64,000 nucleotides of DNA, taken from Phaseolus vulgaris (lineage: Eukaryota; Streptophyta; Magnoliopsida; Fabales; Fabaceae). The stretch lies in assembly GCF_000499845.2 (NCBI RefSeq), contig NC_023749.2, forward strand, positions 38,130,105 to 38,194,104, read 5' to 3'. The notes below the pieces were generated by a model, which searched no databases, had not been told where the DNA came from, and saw nothing but the letters and a program-made list of their open reading frames with translations. Of the stretch, positions 1-11,626 are shown piece after piece (position 1 is the stretch's first letter; every line of letters begins with the position of its first letter). The translations under genes and the position numbers were made by a program.

Positions 1-524
1 ATTGGAATTAATCTAAGAAAACTCTACTCAAATTTTGAGTGAACTTTGGAGAGCTTTGAGCCTTCTTCTCTAGTCTTATCTTGATGGATCATTGGAGTCC
101 TCAAGTGGCGGCATCACTCTCATCTAGGAGCATTCCACACTTCTAGTGGCGAGATCATCCAACATTCTTCCATCTTCATGAGCACTCTCTTCTCCTTCCT
201 TTCTTCTCTTTCTATTGTTTTTGTTAGCTTGTGTTCTTGAGTTTTGGTTTGGTGTTCTTGCTGTTTTTTTATGAGTTTTGGTTCGGCAGTTTTATATTTC
301 AGTCCATTCATCTTGTTCCTTTGCTTTTCTTACTCTTTTGTTCGGTTCAATTTGACTAAAATTGGTTCATCCAAATGAGTTTGGGATTTGGTACTAGTTT
401 TTGGTGAGTTCTTGTCTTAGAACAATGATCCAACTCTAAGAAAAGTGCCTCTATAATGTCCAACTCAAGGTGATTCCTAAGAAGGTCAAGAACCTTTCTC
501 TATATGGCTATTGGAATCACATCA
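1..524 (+). repeat. LTR of family B (left end outside window)
   Basis: The stretch is related, in opposite orientation, to the LTR at 16,347-17,395. Shared landmarks are the 'ccacttgagg' and 'tggcg' motifs, a run of 'tgttcggtt'-like units and the terminal sequence GGAATCACATCA, which mirrors TGATATGATTCC at the other copy. It ends in CA at 524, exactly where the CACTA reading frame begins. I infer an insertion into that transposon. The left boundary is not in the window, so target-site duplication cannot be tested. Confidence 0.6.
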
Positions 525-2372
525 CTCCTCCCCCAAAGAGAGCGAAGCTCAAATGAAGGCTAAGATACCTGTAGAATTAATGGAGGATATGAGAAAGGAG
601 ACTGATCGGATGCGGCTAGAAATGAGAAAGGAGAATGATCGAATGCGACAAGAGTTTCTATCGCAACAACTTTGTGCTGAGCTGATTCAACCCCTTGTTA
701 GTCCCACTCCCAATAGCACAAAGGGGAGTTCTGCGACTCCTACAACATCAGGGGATGATATCATTGGGTAGACGAGAGAATGTGAGCTACTGGTAGCGGC
801 CGACAAGCTTCCTCAAGTGGTGGCCCTTGGAAAGTCTATGAAGAGGCCACCACCTTACATAACGTTACTCTCTCCCCTGATGTGGTGAAAGTAACAGTTG
901 AAAAAGTACGAGTACCGTTACACTCCCTTTAGATGAGATAACCACTGTGGTCTATGCATTTAAGACATTCATGTATGCCACAACCTCATGTAATAATTTC
1001 ATTTCATTATATTAATTTATATTTATATTTATATATTACATATAATTTAATACAAATGTTCTTTATTTTGTATAAACCTCTTCGGAAACCAAGTCCGGAG
1101 AAGAAGCATGAGGTTCCTGTTGACATCCTATAGCTTCCTTAGGTCTAGTTGCTAGTCAGATTGGTCATCAACCTTTTGAAGTTTTGTGGGATGATACGGT
1201 TTTTCAAATAAACACTGAAATGCCATTGTTCATGTACAACACAAATTTATTAGAATTTGTAACTGGGAATCAGGAGCTCAATATAAATATAATTCAATTT
1301 TTTATGATGTAAGTATCTTTACCTTTTTTTTATCATCAAAGAATAAAAATTAATTAGATGGAATACTTCAGAGGTATCCCAACCCTTATACAAAACCCAA
1401 AGACCACCTAAATCGGTATCTGGATCAACTACATAAGTATCTTTACCTATATTTCAATTTACTTTATGTTTAATTATTATTGATTATGCTTTAACTAATA
1501 ACTTGTAGGTTTTTGCATGGAGTCTGTCTCACTGAGGAGATGGAAAATGTGTATGGATTCTTAGATCCTGCATATACTAATCTCGTTGGACCAAGGTCAT
1601 ATGAGACCCAAGCATACATCACTAACACCCTGGAAAAATAGGAAAAACAAATTTATTTATACCCTTATATTAATGAGTAAGTTTAATTATATGTCGTCAA
1701 TTATTATTATTTCATGTTTTAAATATTTACTAACTATTTTCATGGATGATATAGGCATCATTGGCAGTTACTTGTCTTATCAATGGTTGATAAGACTGTT
1801 GTATGGTTTTTTTCCCTGTACAAGAAGATACCCACAAATTTTAAGAATATCATTGATACGTAAGTACACTATAAACTTAACTTCGTATGTTACTAATTAA
1901 CCATCTACTAACGAGGTTTTTTCTATTAACCAGTTCATGGCGTGGATATAACATCCTAAAAGGTCGATCCAGTTCAAATAATTTGAACTGGATAAGAATA
2001 AAGTTTTGTAATTTTTTCTTTCTCTTTTCATTGTTTATCAATATACTAACTTTTACTTTTTATTGAATTATAGTATAATAAACAACCAGGAAGCTATGAG
2101 TGTGGCTATTACGTTATGCAATGGATGATTACCATTGTAAGACTAGGTGTTAAAACTGGTTGGAAAGAGGTAATATAATTCTTCAACATATATGTATCTT
2201 AAAACTAATTTATGTCAACTATATTTTGAAATGCAGTTATTCACAGAAGAAATACCAATAAGTTCTGAAGCCATATCATATGTGAGACATTCTTGGTCCA
2301 CATATTTCATAAATTTTTATAACTCTAGGATAGTTGATCAATGGTGTAGGGATTATATGTAATTTGATTAGT
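525..2372 (+). pseudogene. CACTA ORF2-like pseudogene with Ulp1 (C48) protease domain
   Basis: The first open part (to about 771) codes a charged coiled coil with repeated RMRxEMRKE-like units. A frameshifted part at about 810-990 reads LSPDVVKVTVEKVR, a motif seen ahead of Ulp1 domains in plant CACTA proteins. Further exons read PLFMYNTNLLEF (about 1,220-1,255), HWQLLV (about 1,760-1,780, catalytic-His region) and QPGSYECGYYVM (about 2,090-2,125, catalytic-Cys region). GT-AG-like boundaries separate them. Stops at about 775 and within exons plus frame changes make it non-coding now. In transposons such domains are thought to be captured SUMO-protease-like peptidases; their role in transposition is unclear. 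Confidence 0.6.
1324..1433 (-). mobile_element. Short LINE-derived insertion with 14-bp target duplication
   Basis: A 110-bp insert starts with a T-run (a poly(A) tail on the minus strand) and is flanked by perfect copies of TAAGTATCTTTACC at 1,310-1,323 and 1,434-1,447. Its body closely matches 46,049-46,160, which extends further. A poly(A) tail plus long target duplication is the hallmark of target-primed reverse transcription. The insert lies in an intron of the CACTA pseudogene. It could be a 5'-truncated LINE or a LINE-derived SINE. Confidence 0.8.
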
Positions 2373-2486
2373 GTTTCTAATTTACATTTTGCTCAATATA
2401 TATTTGATTCTCTGAATTTATGTATTTTTCTGACTGGGTATATATAATTGAACAAGTTAATTTATATGGGATTAGCACTAAACAGA

Positions 2487-2851
2487 TTGCACTAAAAAAT
2501 AACCATTATTTACAAATGCGGCTATTTACCAAAGTCGCATTTGTAAATCCAACGCATGATTTACAAATGCAGCTATTACCAAAGCCGCATTCGTAAATCA
2601 CATTTACGAATGCGGCTATGGTAATAACCTCATTTGTAAATGTTATATCCCTAAACCATGTCACCTGATTCAGAAGCATATACAAATGCGGCTACCAGAA
2701 ATAGCCGCCCTTATAAATAGTATTTACAAATGTGGCTATATACCCGCATTTGTATCTCTTTGATTTACGAATGTGTGCTATCAAATGCGGCTCTATACCC
2801 GCCATTATAAATATAAAATAGCCGCCTTTGTTTAGCATTTCTACGCTAGTG
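2487..2851 (+). repeat. CACTA subterminal repeat block and 3' terminus
   Basis: About ten copies, in both orientations, of a motif like TTTACAAATGCGGCTA fill this block. It ends in CTAGTG at 2,846-2,851, giving a CACTA-type inverted terminus on the minus strand. Such subterminal arrays bind the element's own DNA-binding protein in En/Spm elements; that role is inferred here. Confidence 0.65.
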
Positions 2852-4989
2852 GAACTTTGGAGCATGTGTTATTTTACAAGAGGAAGGTGTGTACTAATAC
2901 AAATAAATTTCCCTGAATTCTATACTAGATGGATGTCAAAGTTAGTGAAAGTAAAATTGCATATACTTTCAATCAAATTTTGGTTAGTTATTTGTGTGAA
3001 TTGGAACTTTTAGCCAATTTGTCTTCTTGTTCTTGATGTAATAATGCATTGATTTTGGTTGTTTGTTGTTATTTGCATTAACTTGTCATTGTTGAGTTGT
3101 GTGCATTAAACAAAGAGCTTTGTCATGAAACTGTAAAAAAACCTTTTGAAGAAATTGGACCTGAACTTAAGGAGAAGATATAGACACAATATGATGTTGC
3201 ACAAATTGTTGCAGAAAAAGATGAAATGGTTCGTTGAGTTAAGGAAAAAAAACAGGGATTGAGATGCTTGTGAAAGTTGTTACCAAGTTATAAGATTTGT
3301 TAAGTCAAATGACAAATTGTGTACTAGATGATATTCCTTCACCATTACATAAACATCTTCCAATCAATGTTATACAATAACGTAAGAAGGTCATGAATGA
3401 TATTAATGTAGGCAAAGACAACAAAAAAAGTGATAAAAAAAAAGTAATATATACTCCCAATAAAACATGAACTCAAAAAGTGTTAAAAGTGATGTTGTGC
3501 AAACACCTTAGACTAAAAGAAGGAAGCATTGTTAGTGGTTGTTAGTGGTTTAATGTCCCATAACATCACCGCTTCACCATAAGGTTCGATATTTTCATTC
3601 ATGACACATGTGTAAAAACCTATATTAGGTTAACTACTTACGTAAACATAGGTTAATTACCACATATTCTCAAATGAACCTATGACTAACCCGAAACTTG
3701 TTCACACACTAGCTGATGTTGGTGACAACCCATTCCTTACAAACACAACATGAATGAATGGTCATCCCAATCACGTTGACCATAATAGGATACATTAGCT
3801 GAAGCAAAGAAACACAAGTCTCACATTGAAGAAAACACTAAATTACTTAAAAAAATCTTACCAAAAAATATCATTATGTGCACACATTAAATAAACCTAG
3901 ATCATAAACTACACAACTGTGCAACTTTTAAAAAATTACAACTGTGCAAAAAATGCACCCAAGTCACCACATACACAAATCCAAATTATCACGTATTTTG
4001 ATAATCACAACCATAATGTCACACCATTTGATGATATCTAGTGAAAAGAAATAAAAAAAATTAACTTTTACGCACAACCAAGTACATAAAAAAATTACAT
4101 TTATTTTATTAATTTTTTTTTTTTTGCAAATAAACACAAACAAAATTGTTCAAAATATGAAAAAGATTATAGTAATAACATGTACAAAAATTAAAATTTG
4201 ATAATAAAATATGAAAAAATCGAATACCAAAATATGTAAGATTCAAAAATAGTATATAAATAAGTTTTTTTTTCCACATTATTCACACTCAAATTAAGCA
4301 AGATTATTGGGGAAGAGAGTATGTGGTAGTTGAGTTTTAATACATGTTTGAGCAAATATAGATAACCTCATGGTTCTCAAAAACTAAACCGGATTGACAA
4401 ATTCAACCGAGAAATAATCATCTAATTCAATTAAATGGTCCTCTGTCAAATTCTATTACGATACACAATTACTAATGTAAATATATATGAAACAAGTCAA
4501 TTTGAATCAAACTAATAAAAAACAGTTGAATAGAAAAAGACAATTTTAACAATTTTAACTTTTTAAAAGTACATAGAAATGAAACAAAAAAATATCCGTT
4601 ATTTTTTATACATAAACCTATTATCATTAATTAGTATTAATATTAAACTTTCAATTTAAATTTAAATATAATCACATTTTATTTAAACTTTTACATATTT
4701 ACTAAATATTAAAAATCTATAAATTTGTTTTTATTAAATTGTAACTTAAAAATTATGATATTATATATGTTAATATTATTTATATATTGTTAGCTATCAA
4801 ATTAGTTTTATTAATAGCAATTCTAACTCAATTAAATACCGTTTTAAATATAATACAAAAGTAAAAAAGCTAAACCAGGTTGGAGAGAAATAAATTACCT
4901 GAGTGTCACACACTGTTATTTTAAAAGCAGTTCATATTTTATAATTACAGGGTTTCAAAACGATAAGAAAAGTCGACAAATTAAAACTT
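2852..4989. other. AT-rich intergenic DNA, no supported gene
   Basis: I see no credible gene. The 3,100-3,480 stretch has short broken frames of lysine/glutamate-rich sequence that could be old transposon coding debris, but I cannot assign a family. From 4,050 to 4,850 the DNA is very AT-rich with homopolymer runs. Confidence 0.5.
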
Positions 4990-5063
4990 TGCTTCCAAGA
5001 GACTAAGCTCTCTTTGTCACTAACAGCATTTGCTTCCAAGAGACTAAGCTCTCTTTGTCACTA
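4990..5063. repeat. 41-bp tandem duplication over the host-gene stop codon
   Basis: The 33 bases from 5,031 to 5,063 are repeated exactly from 4,990 with a period of 41. The right copy carries the last five codons and stop of the gene at 5,044-7,702; the left copy repeats them in the 3' UTR. Translation ends at the first stop, so the protein is unaffected. Confidence 0.9.
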
Positions 5064-7702
5064 TCACCATTATCACCAACACTGCCAAACCCATGAAGGT
5101 TCCTCCCATTAAATTTGCCTTATTGTTCCCAACAGCATCACCAGCCATTTTCTGAGTATCAGGTGACGGGAATATGTTCTGAAGGAAATCAGACACACTA
5201 CTTACCAATTCAGTAACTGTGAGCTTTAAGTTCTGCAGAAAACCAATGAAATCGGAAAACATGCTTCCCAAGTCAGACTCGGCCGTGGCTTCCCTTTTAT
5301 CAGGTGTTTCAATTTCTTCAGAAGCACAAGTTGATAACTTTTCCACTTTCTCAGTAGTTTCCACTTCTCCAAAATCAGCCACTGCAACACAATTTGCATT
5401 AACATCCAGCACATGAGAGTCCATCATATCACTTAGAGTATTCACATTATCGTATAAACTTAAAATTGTGATTGTTCTCTTCTTAATGCCCTGTTTAGTT
5501 ATATTTTAAATTGAAATATGACTTCGGTTACTAAACTTCTAGGAGAGAGATATAGAGACAATTTTCACATTATATGGTTATGTAAAAATTCAAAATAATA
5601 GGATTCATACCCAAAAGTTCTGAATTTAAAAAAAAAATCTGTTTCAAGTTTTATTTAGTTTTATAAGAAGTTTTATCCTTTAAAATAACTATAATCAAAT
5701 AGGATTAGGATTACCTGTCTGCTGTGATTGGAAGAACCTGTAGACCACAGGATTTTCCATGACTGCATTCCAGACATTTGGATCAGAAGCAAGTGAAGCC
5801 ACAACAGCCTGGTTGAAATCAAATTCAAGTGAATTATATACATTAACTCAATAAATGAGCCTATGCCTTCATTAAATAAGCATTTTTAGATAGTCACAAA
5901 ACGAGATTGCTCAAGAGACTGTAAATTTGAGTTAAAACAACATCAGATCACCTGCGCTTCATGACTTGTGCTAAGCAAATTAAAAGCCTGAATAGCATGG
6001 TTTGGAACTGAAGGATTTGAAATAGTATCAAAGACACAAGATCTGTTCACTGGCTCATAAAGAGTAGGAGACAGAGTAGAGACTTCATCGCCAGGAGATG
6101 AATATTTCGAAGAATCGGGAGAAAGATATACTCTGAAAAACAATAAACATGATCTCAGGATCTCAGGATAGAGATAAGTATCACCAGATTCTATATATCT
6201 CACAATGTTTGTGTATGTGCACATTGGAAAAATGTCCACTAGAAAAAAAAGGCAGTACGGTCCAAAATACAAAGCTAACATTGCACTCTTGACGCAAGAG
6301 ACGTAGTTCGCATGATATAACTATCAAGCAATAATTCCTTCAAGAACATAACATGCTGGGATTGAACTGATGACAGACAATGAACAAGAACATGTTTGGA
6401 TAACTGTTGCACTCATTCCAAAACTACATTCAAAACAATAGATGCAAAAAGTATTTGTCTTCAAAAGTGTGTTCAATGTCCAAAGTAGGTTCAAAATAGT
6501 GCTTCAATCAAACATGCACTACACTTCCGAAAGCCAATACCTTTAACATTAAAGAAATTTACTGAGAAATAATCACATCAATAAACAAAGATAAAAAGAG
6601 TTGAAAGAATGAGTTAAATCAAAAAGGGACAATTACTCATTCAGTTCTTATAGTTGAAGGAACTTTAACTTCTAGTCACTATACTGAAAAATTATCTTTT
6701 TAATCATTATACATATTATTTTCATCTCTTGTAGTCCCTATAACTTTAGATGGTATACACAAAGAAATAAAAATGATTAATTTAAGTATAAGAACAAAAA
6801 GTAAAGTTTTAAAACAAATAAATACGAAATGAGTGAATAAACCTAAAACACCATAGGAGTAATAGGCAAATATAACAAAGTCATCAGTGTGTATACCAAG
6901 AAAAATCAGCGAGATAAGATACATGCATTTCCTAAAATTTATACACTCATCAGGTTCAAAGTTACTTTACAAAGGTGACCAAGAGCAACAACAACCGAAG
7001 AAGACACCATTTTCAACAAGATGATATATGTTTCTATATTAAAAAAATAAAAAGAGAACTACGTATAAAATTTAATTTCAATCCTCTTACAGTGCCGCTT
7101 ACACTATCAACATGAAGAATATTAAAGAATTCACATTCCATGACAGATTGCCAATAAACCGTGATGAAATTCAGTTTAAAACCCTTAATTTATTACCAGC
7201 CAAAAAAGTAAACCCCACACTAAGAGCATATAAATGAAACCTCTAGAAAAAAAAACCTAGCACAGTAAAACCAAAACAGACTTCAAAGCTGAAATTGAAA
7301 CCAAAAGTACACAAAATCAGGATAATAAAATCAAAGAAATTTCTAGCACAACTATCGTCATCAATTAAAAAGAAAATTAGTATACTGATCAATAGCGTCC
7401 TTCAATTCAGTGGTGGCTTCCTTAGCTTCCTCGAAAGTTGGGGCAGAACCGAACACCATCCTCGGGACAACCAAATCACCATCTTCAGCGAAGTCCCAGT
7501 CGTCCCAAGGTGCCGCTGCGTGCAGCGGTGCAACCTCAGCGGTCTTCACTCCCTGCGCGGATACTCCGGCGACCGAGGATCGCGACGCGTTGCGGACCGA
7601 TTGCTCGGTCGGGAGGGACGCTGTCGAGCCCCGGAGACCAGACCTGGATACGCCGACGCCGGCGATCTTCGCCGCCGTCCTCATTGCTCCTCCACCGCCC
7701 AT
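5044..7702 (-). CDS. Conserved plant protein of unknown function, C-terminal membrane anchor (four exons)
   Basis: Coding exons by my reading are 7,702-7,386, 6,132-5,952, 5,808-5,715 and 5,381-5,044. All introns are GT-AG and phases agree, giving about 309 residues. Exon 1 starts with an Ala/Gly/Arg/Ser-rich stretch, almost without acidic residues for 30 positions (organelle-presequence-like), followed by the motif PWDDWDFAEDGDLVVPR. Exon 2 joins as DQVYLSPDSS; exon 3 contains ASDPNVWNAVMENP. Exon 4 is acidic, then amphipathic, and ends with a hydrophobic segment, MGLAVLVIMVIV, before TKRA. That layout suggests a tail-anchored or organelle membrane protein. I recognise the pattern as a conserved plant family but cannot name it or its function. 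GC is higher than in the surroundings. It is the only intact non-transposon gene seen here. Confidence 0.8.
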
Positions 7703-7745
7703 TTGTTCGATTAGAAAAGGCCGTCTAACGCGAAGGAATAAAAAC

Positions 7746-7757
7746 CGACTATATAAC
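7746..7757 (-). promoter_or_regulatory. Possible TATA box of the host gene
   Basis: The minus strand reads GTTATATAGT about 45 bp upstream of the start codon. The position would give a short 5' leader. A TATA element is plausible, but the surrounding DNA is AT-rich, so confidence is modest. Confidence 0.4.
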
Positions 7758-7884
7758 TGAGATAGCTTCCTTAGTTTACAAGTTTAAGCAGTGCTGTAGA
7801 TAAGACTAGGGACACGTGGCATTGCCAAAAAACATTACATTGAGTTTTGTGCCAAAGAGTTAATAATTTATCTCTACGCAATAA

Positions 7885-7906
7885 TAAAAAAAAAATAAAA
7901 AAAATA

Positions 7907-7945
<39 letters not shown>
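7885..7945. repeat. A-rich tract followed by (AT)n microsatellite
   Basis: Roughly 30 bases of A interrupted by single T are followed by about 16 AT units. It is a simple low-complexity tract upstream of the host gene. Confidence 0.95.
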
Positions 7946-7947
<2 letters not shown>

Positions 7948-8776
7948 GTAGGTAATGTTATCACTGATATTTTATCATCTCTTTTATTTTATAAAATTTA
8001 AATATTAATTTTTTGTACTGGTGAGGAGGAGTACGTCCAAAGATTTAGGTATAGTTAGTTTGGTTGTATAAGTAATGCTTAGTTGGATCTGGATCAAGTT
8101 TGACCCAATAACTTATTGTGACGGTTCTTTTTAGTAAATTTATGTGGAAAAGATAATTAAAAATAACTGAATTAGTTGAATCAAATTACTAAATACAAGT
8201 AAAAATGGTTAAGAAGATGGGTATTCGAAAATAATAGGTACACATTAATTAAATATTGTTGTTGTTGAATTACATTGTTACTGTTGAATTATATTTTGGT
8301 CGAAGATCTATTCTCTTTATTAAGATTATATTCTCATTGATGAAAATTGTTGAAGAAATATCTATAAAAGGGATTTTAGATCCAAGGTAAAGGTAGAGTC
8401 TCCCTCGTTGTCACAAAGTGTTCGTCTAGATCAACCTTAAAGCGAAAACACTCACTTCTAAGTTCAACCAATGTGAACTAGCAAGAACAATTTTAAATTT
8501 TATATATTTTTAATTTTTATATATTTTGTATGTTAATTTCAAGATGTTATTTGAGAAATTTAAATTTAAGATTAAAGAAATATAAAATTATCAATTAGAA
8601 AGAGAATAAATGAAATCTAAGGAAATAGAGATTTCGGAAGCTATGAAGAACATATGGAATGTGAAAAGTGCAATATTAACGATTTTAATGGTTACTTTTG
8701 TTTTTAAATATATTAAAAGAATGTATTAGAAAGTAAGATATGTGCAAAAGAATTGAAGGAATCCAGAAGTGTGTGT
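7946..8776. other. AT-rich intergenic DNA
   Basis: No gene is supported. The part at 8,290-8,470 resembles LTR leader sequence ('ctataaaaggg' at about 8,362 followed by a moderately GC-richer stretch), but I find no partner copy in the window. Confidence 0.4.

Positions 8777-8834
<58 letters not shown>
8777..8834. repeat. (TA)n microsatellite
   Basis: An uninterrupted run of about 28 AT dinucleotides. Confidence 0.97.
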
Positions 8835-8837
<3 letters not shown>

Positions 8838-9120
8838 AACTAAAGAGAATAAGTTGAAGAAATAGACTTTAAATATTGTACTTAAAACGAATAAGTTTTA
8901 TGGGCTAGGTGGATGATGATAAGGTAAAAAAAAAAGTAATTTTGTAGATATTAAGGTATATTGGAAAGTAAAATGTATTTGAAACATAATTACTTCAGAT
9001 TTAAAATATTCGAATGTTTATATGGATGGTTATAAATATTTAACTTTTGAATACAATTATTTCTTAGTTAATGATCCAACATAATTATGTTGACCTTAGA
9101 AAAAAAATTGATAACAAAGT

Positions 9121-9240
9121 ATCATTCAATAAACTAAATATATTTTATATTATTTAACTTTATTATGAAGATCAAAAAGTATCATCCAATAAACTAAATA
9201 TATTTTATATTATTTAACTTTATTATGAAGACCAAAAAAG
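9121..9240. repeat. 60-bp tandem duplication
   Basis: Two adjacent 60-base units, 9,121-9,180 and 9,181-9,240, differ at only about three positions. The unit is AT-rich and non-coding. Confidence 0.92.
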
Positions 9241-10240
9241 TTATAAGCATATATTAATAAAAAAAATCAGTTATTTAATTTTTCATTTATTCAGTTTCAG
9301 TGAACATTTTGTAAATGATTTTTTTTTTCATTTTTCAATAATTTAATTGAAGATATTATTAGGAAATCTATCATCTTAGAATGAAGACTTCTTTCTTTTC
9401 TTGTCATCGATATTTTCTCTCCTTATAAGAATATTTAGTATCTAGTGTTAGGTTTACGTGAAATTTTATCTTAAGTCACTCGTTTTTAATTCTTACTACG
9501 AGTCGGGCTACCATTTATTTTTTTTCAAAAAGTGAGATCAGTCTAATAACCTAAAATCACGCATAGAAAGCATTTTTTGAAAAAATAATGATGAAACCAT
9601 GCAAAACAAAATCACCAACGTGCAACATCAACATATTGAAAAAAATACTTAAAATTCAAGCATAATCTCTCAAAGATTTGGAACTTGTTTGACAACAACA
9701 AACATCTATGTAACACAACTAGAAATACTCTTTCGTGATCAACAAACACAAAAAATTGAGAAAGATATTCAAAGTTACAATACTTATCCAACCAAACAAG
9801 ATTTTGAATCCTAAATTTGAGAAAAAGCTCAAATACAGAAGTAGACCACTACCAAGCAAACCTCAGAAGTGCTTGACTCAACCATCTCTTAAATCTCTTG
9901 GGCATGAGTTTTTCACTTATGCCCTTATTTAGGCTTTACTACAATTGTCTCCAACAAAGGTGAAGTAGACACTTTGTTATACTAGTGGAAGCAAAAGGAG
10001 AAATTGTTTCTTCCGCTACATCTCCCTTTATGGAAAAGGAGTCAATATGACTCTCAGAAAAAGGTTTCTTCTTCAATGTCAATAACCTCTTTGCTAGTAA
10101 AGGAGCTACCACCACAAGAAAAATTAGAATGAAAAAGAAAGAGAAGACAGGATGGAAAAGCATGGCATATCTAATAATGGAGAAGATGATTGGAGAACAT
10201 GTTAGAGTAAAGTCCAACAATCCTAATTTTGATTAAGTAT
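9241..10240. other. Intergenic DNA, no supported gene
   Basis: Only short frames without recognisable motifs occur. A 93-residue minus frame at 9,939-10,220 has a hydrophobic stretch but no start context, neighbour or family signal, so I do not call it. Confidence 0.4.
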
Positions 10241-10480
10241 TTTTCCAAACAAAGTATAAGACATGGACATGCTTTGTCTATAAGATTATGTGTTTTATAA
10301 GCAATAGATCATGTAATACGTAAGTGCTTCATCTAATAGACGATACAACACCTTGTAGTCTTTGCTTCGTTTGATGAGAGAAGCCTTCATCAAACGATTA
10401 ACACATAATTTTAAAGCTTACGTTGTACGTAACGAAAATATTCTCCAAGCTTATTCTATGTTGAAGGGAATATTTGCATC
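10241..10480. repeat. LTR-like fragment with 'agacgat' motifs
   Basis: The motif pattern (catctaatagacgat, ttgatgaga) recurs at about 21,560-22,080, 29,575-29,650 and 42,070-42,300. I infer dispersed fragments of one LTR family. Boundaries are not visible. Confidence 0.3.
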
Positions 10481-10489
10481 TTCTTTCTA

Positions 10490-11460
10490 CCAAAATGATT
10501 CACACAAGTACATATGATGTGAGTTGATTTTAGAATTGTCCATTTTAGAAGTGACACTTTACTTATGATTGAGATTTTAGCAACAACTATGGTGAGAACC
10601 TAAAGAAAATCCCCACTGGACACGAACTTAAAGTGTGAAGGTTCACTTCTAGAGGACAAAAGGAAAACACAAGTATATGGTGAGTATGATGAAGGTGTAG
10701 AAGTTGAAAGAGCATAAGAGGAAGCAATTTAAATGAAGAAGACCGAATAGAAAATGGAAGAAAGATAAGAATATAAACACAAAGAAAATGGAGTAATGGA
10801 AATGAAGGAAAAGGATGGAAGAAGAAAGCTTATGGTGTGAATTGAGAAGGGACACGCCACTTGGAGTATGGTTTCCTCCAAGATGAGTGCAGAGGGTCGC
10901 CACTTGAGAGCTCTCAAACTCACTCAAGATAAGACCTAATTCTAAGAGAACGCAAGCCTCACAAACACCTCACACAAATTGTGCAAAGTAACTTTACTAC
11001 TCAAATTCAACATGAAAATACATGGAGTAAAGCCCCCTATTTATAGGAATGGATGTCTTGGAAAACAATTAGAGCAAGGGCATGATTGTAAAATTGTGAG
11101 GGGTGGCCTTTAGGGTTTGACTAAGTCAAAACCGCACCCTAGGCTTGTTCTTCTAAAAACTAGGTCAAATTTCCTTCCTAAAGGGCTAGAAACAAGCTAA
11201 AATGATAAGTACACCCCTGTATTATGCTAAAGATACCTTATTCTAGCCTATCTTGCTATTTGGACCCCCAAAGTGAGACAAATTATTTACATAACTTTTC
11301 TCTTGTGGAAAAACCAGAAGGAAGAACTTCTGATATTCTGGTATATAGCTAGTTCTTCTTCTATTGATGCGTTCTCGATGTTTGGTGAGGCCCGAGTTTG
11401 TATACTGAGATGAGTGACCTTTTTGTGAGTTGCTTGATGTGTATCAACATACCAACATCA
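10490..11460 (-). repeat. Diverged family-B-like LTR
   Basis: The stretch at 10,845-10,940 ('acgccacttgga', 'tccaagatgagtg', 'gccacttgag', 'ctcaagataagac') matches 16,795-16,875, and 'ggaagaactt' near 11,320 matches 17,331. A minus-strand TATA, CTATAAATAG, lies at about 11,035-11,045. Ends are approximate; the copy is clearly more diverged than the one at 16.3 kb. Confidence 0.5.
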
Positions 11461-11626
11461 AGATCTATGGGGATATGAGCTAAAGCTATTTTGTTTCAAG
11501 AATCACCCCAACATAAGCACATGTGAACTTTGGTCCAACTATATGTTGCCTACGGTTTTCACTTTTAGTCTTGTTTAAGTAAAAAGTTCTCTAACCTAGT
11601 GATGATAAGTACTGCCAATTATCGGA

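Larger units (their letters stand above)
525..2851 (+). mobile_element. Decayed CACTA (En/Spm-like) DNA transposon, 3' part
   Basis: Remnants run in order: a coiled-coil segment, a segment of the type found before the protease domain in plant CACTA second ORFs, an exon-intron series coding a Ulp1-type protease, a block rich in subterminal motifs and a 3' end whose reverse complement reads CACTAGCGTAGAAA. The order and the CACTA terminus fit an En/Spm-like element read left to right. The 5' end is missing; family B LTR sequence abuts it at 524. No complete transposase frame remains. A 3-bp target duplication cannot be checked without the 5' end. Confidence 0.65.

Noticed and set aside
2487..2851. 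A separate complete CACTA MITE from CACTAAAAAATAACC to CTAGTG
   Set aside because: The left end does not mirror the right terminus and the flanking triplets differ; it is better read as the subterminal block of the larger element.
7295..7760. Three overlapping plus-strand open frames
   Set aside because: They are shadows of the GC-rich first exon of the minus-strand host gene.
9939..10220. 93-residue minus-strand frame with a hydrophobic stretch
   Set aside because: No recognisable domain, no promoter or splice context, and composition expected by chance.
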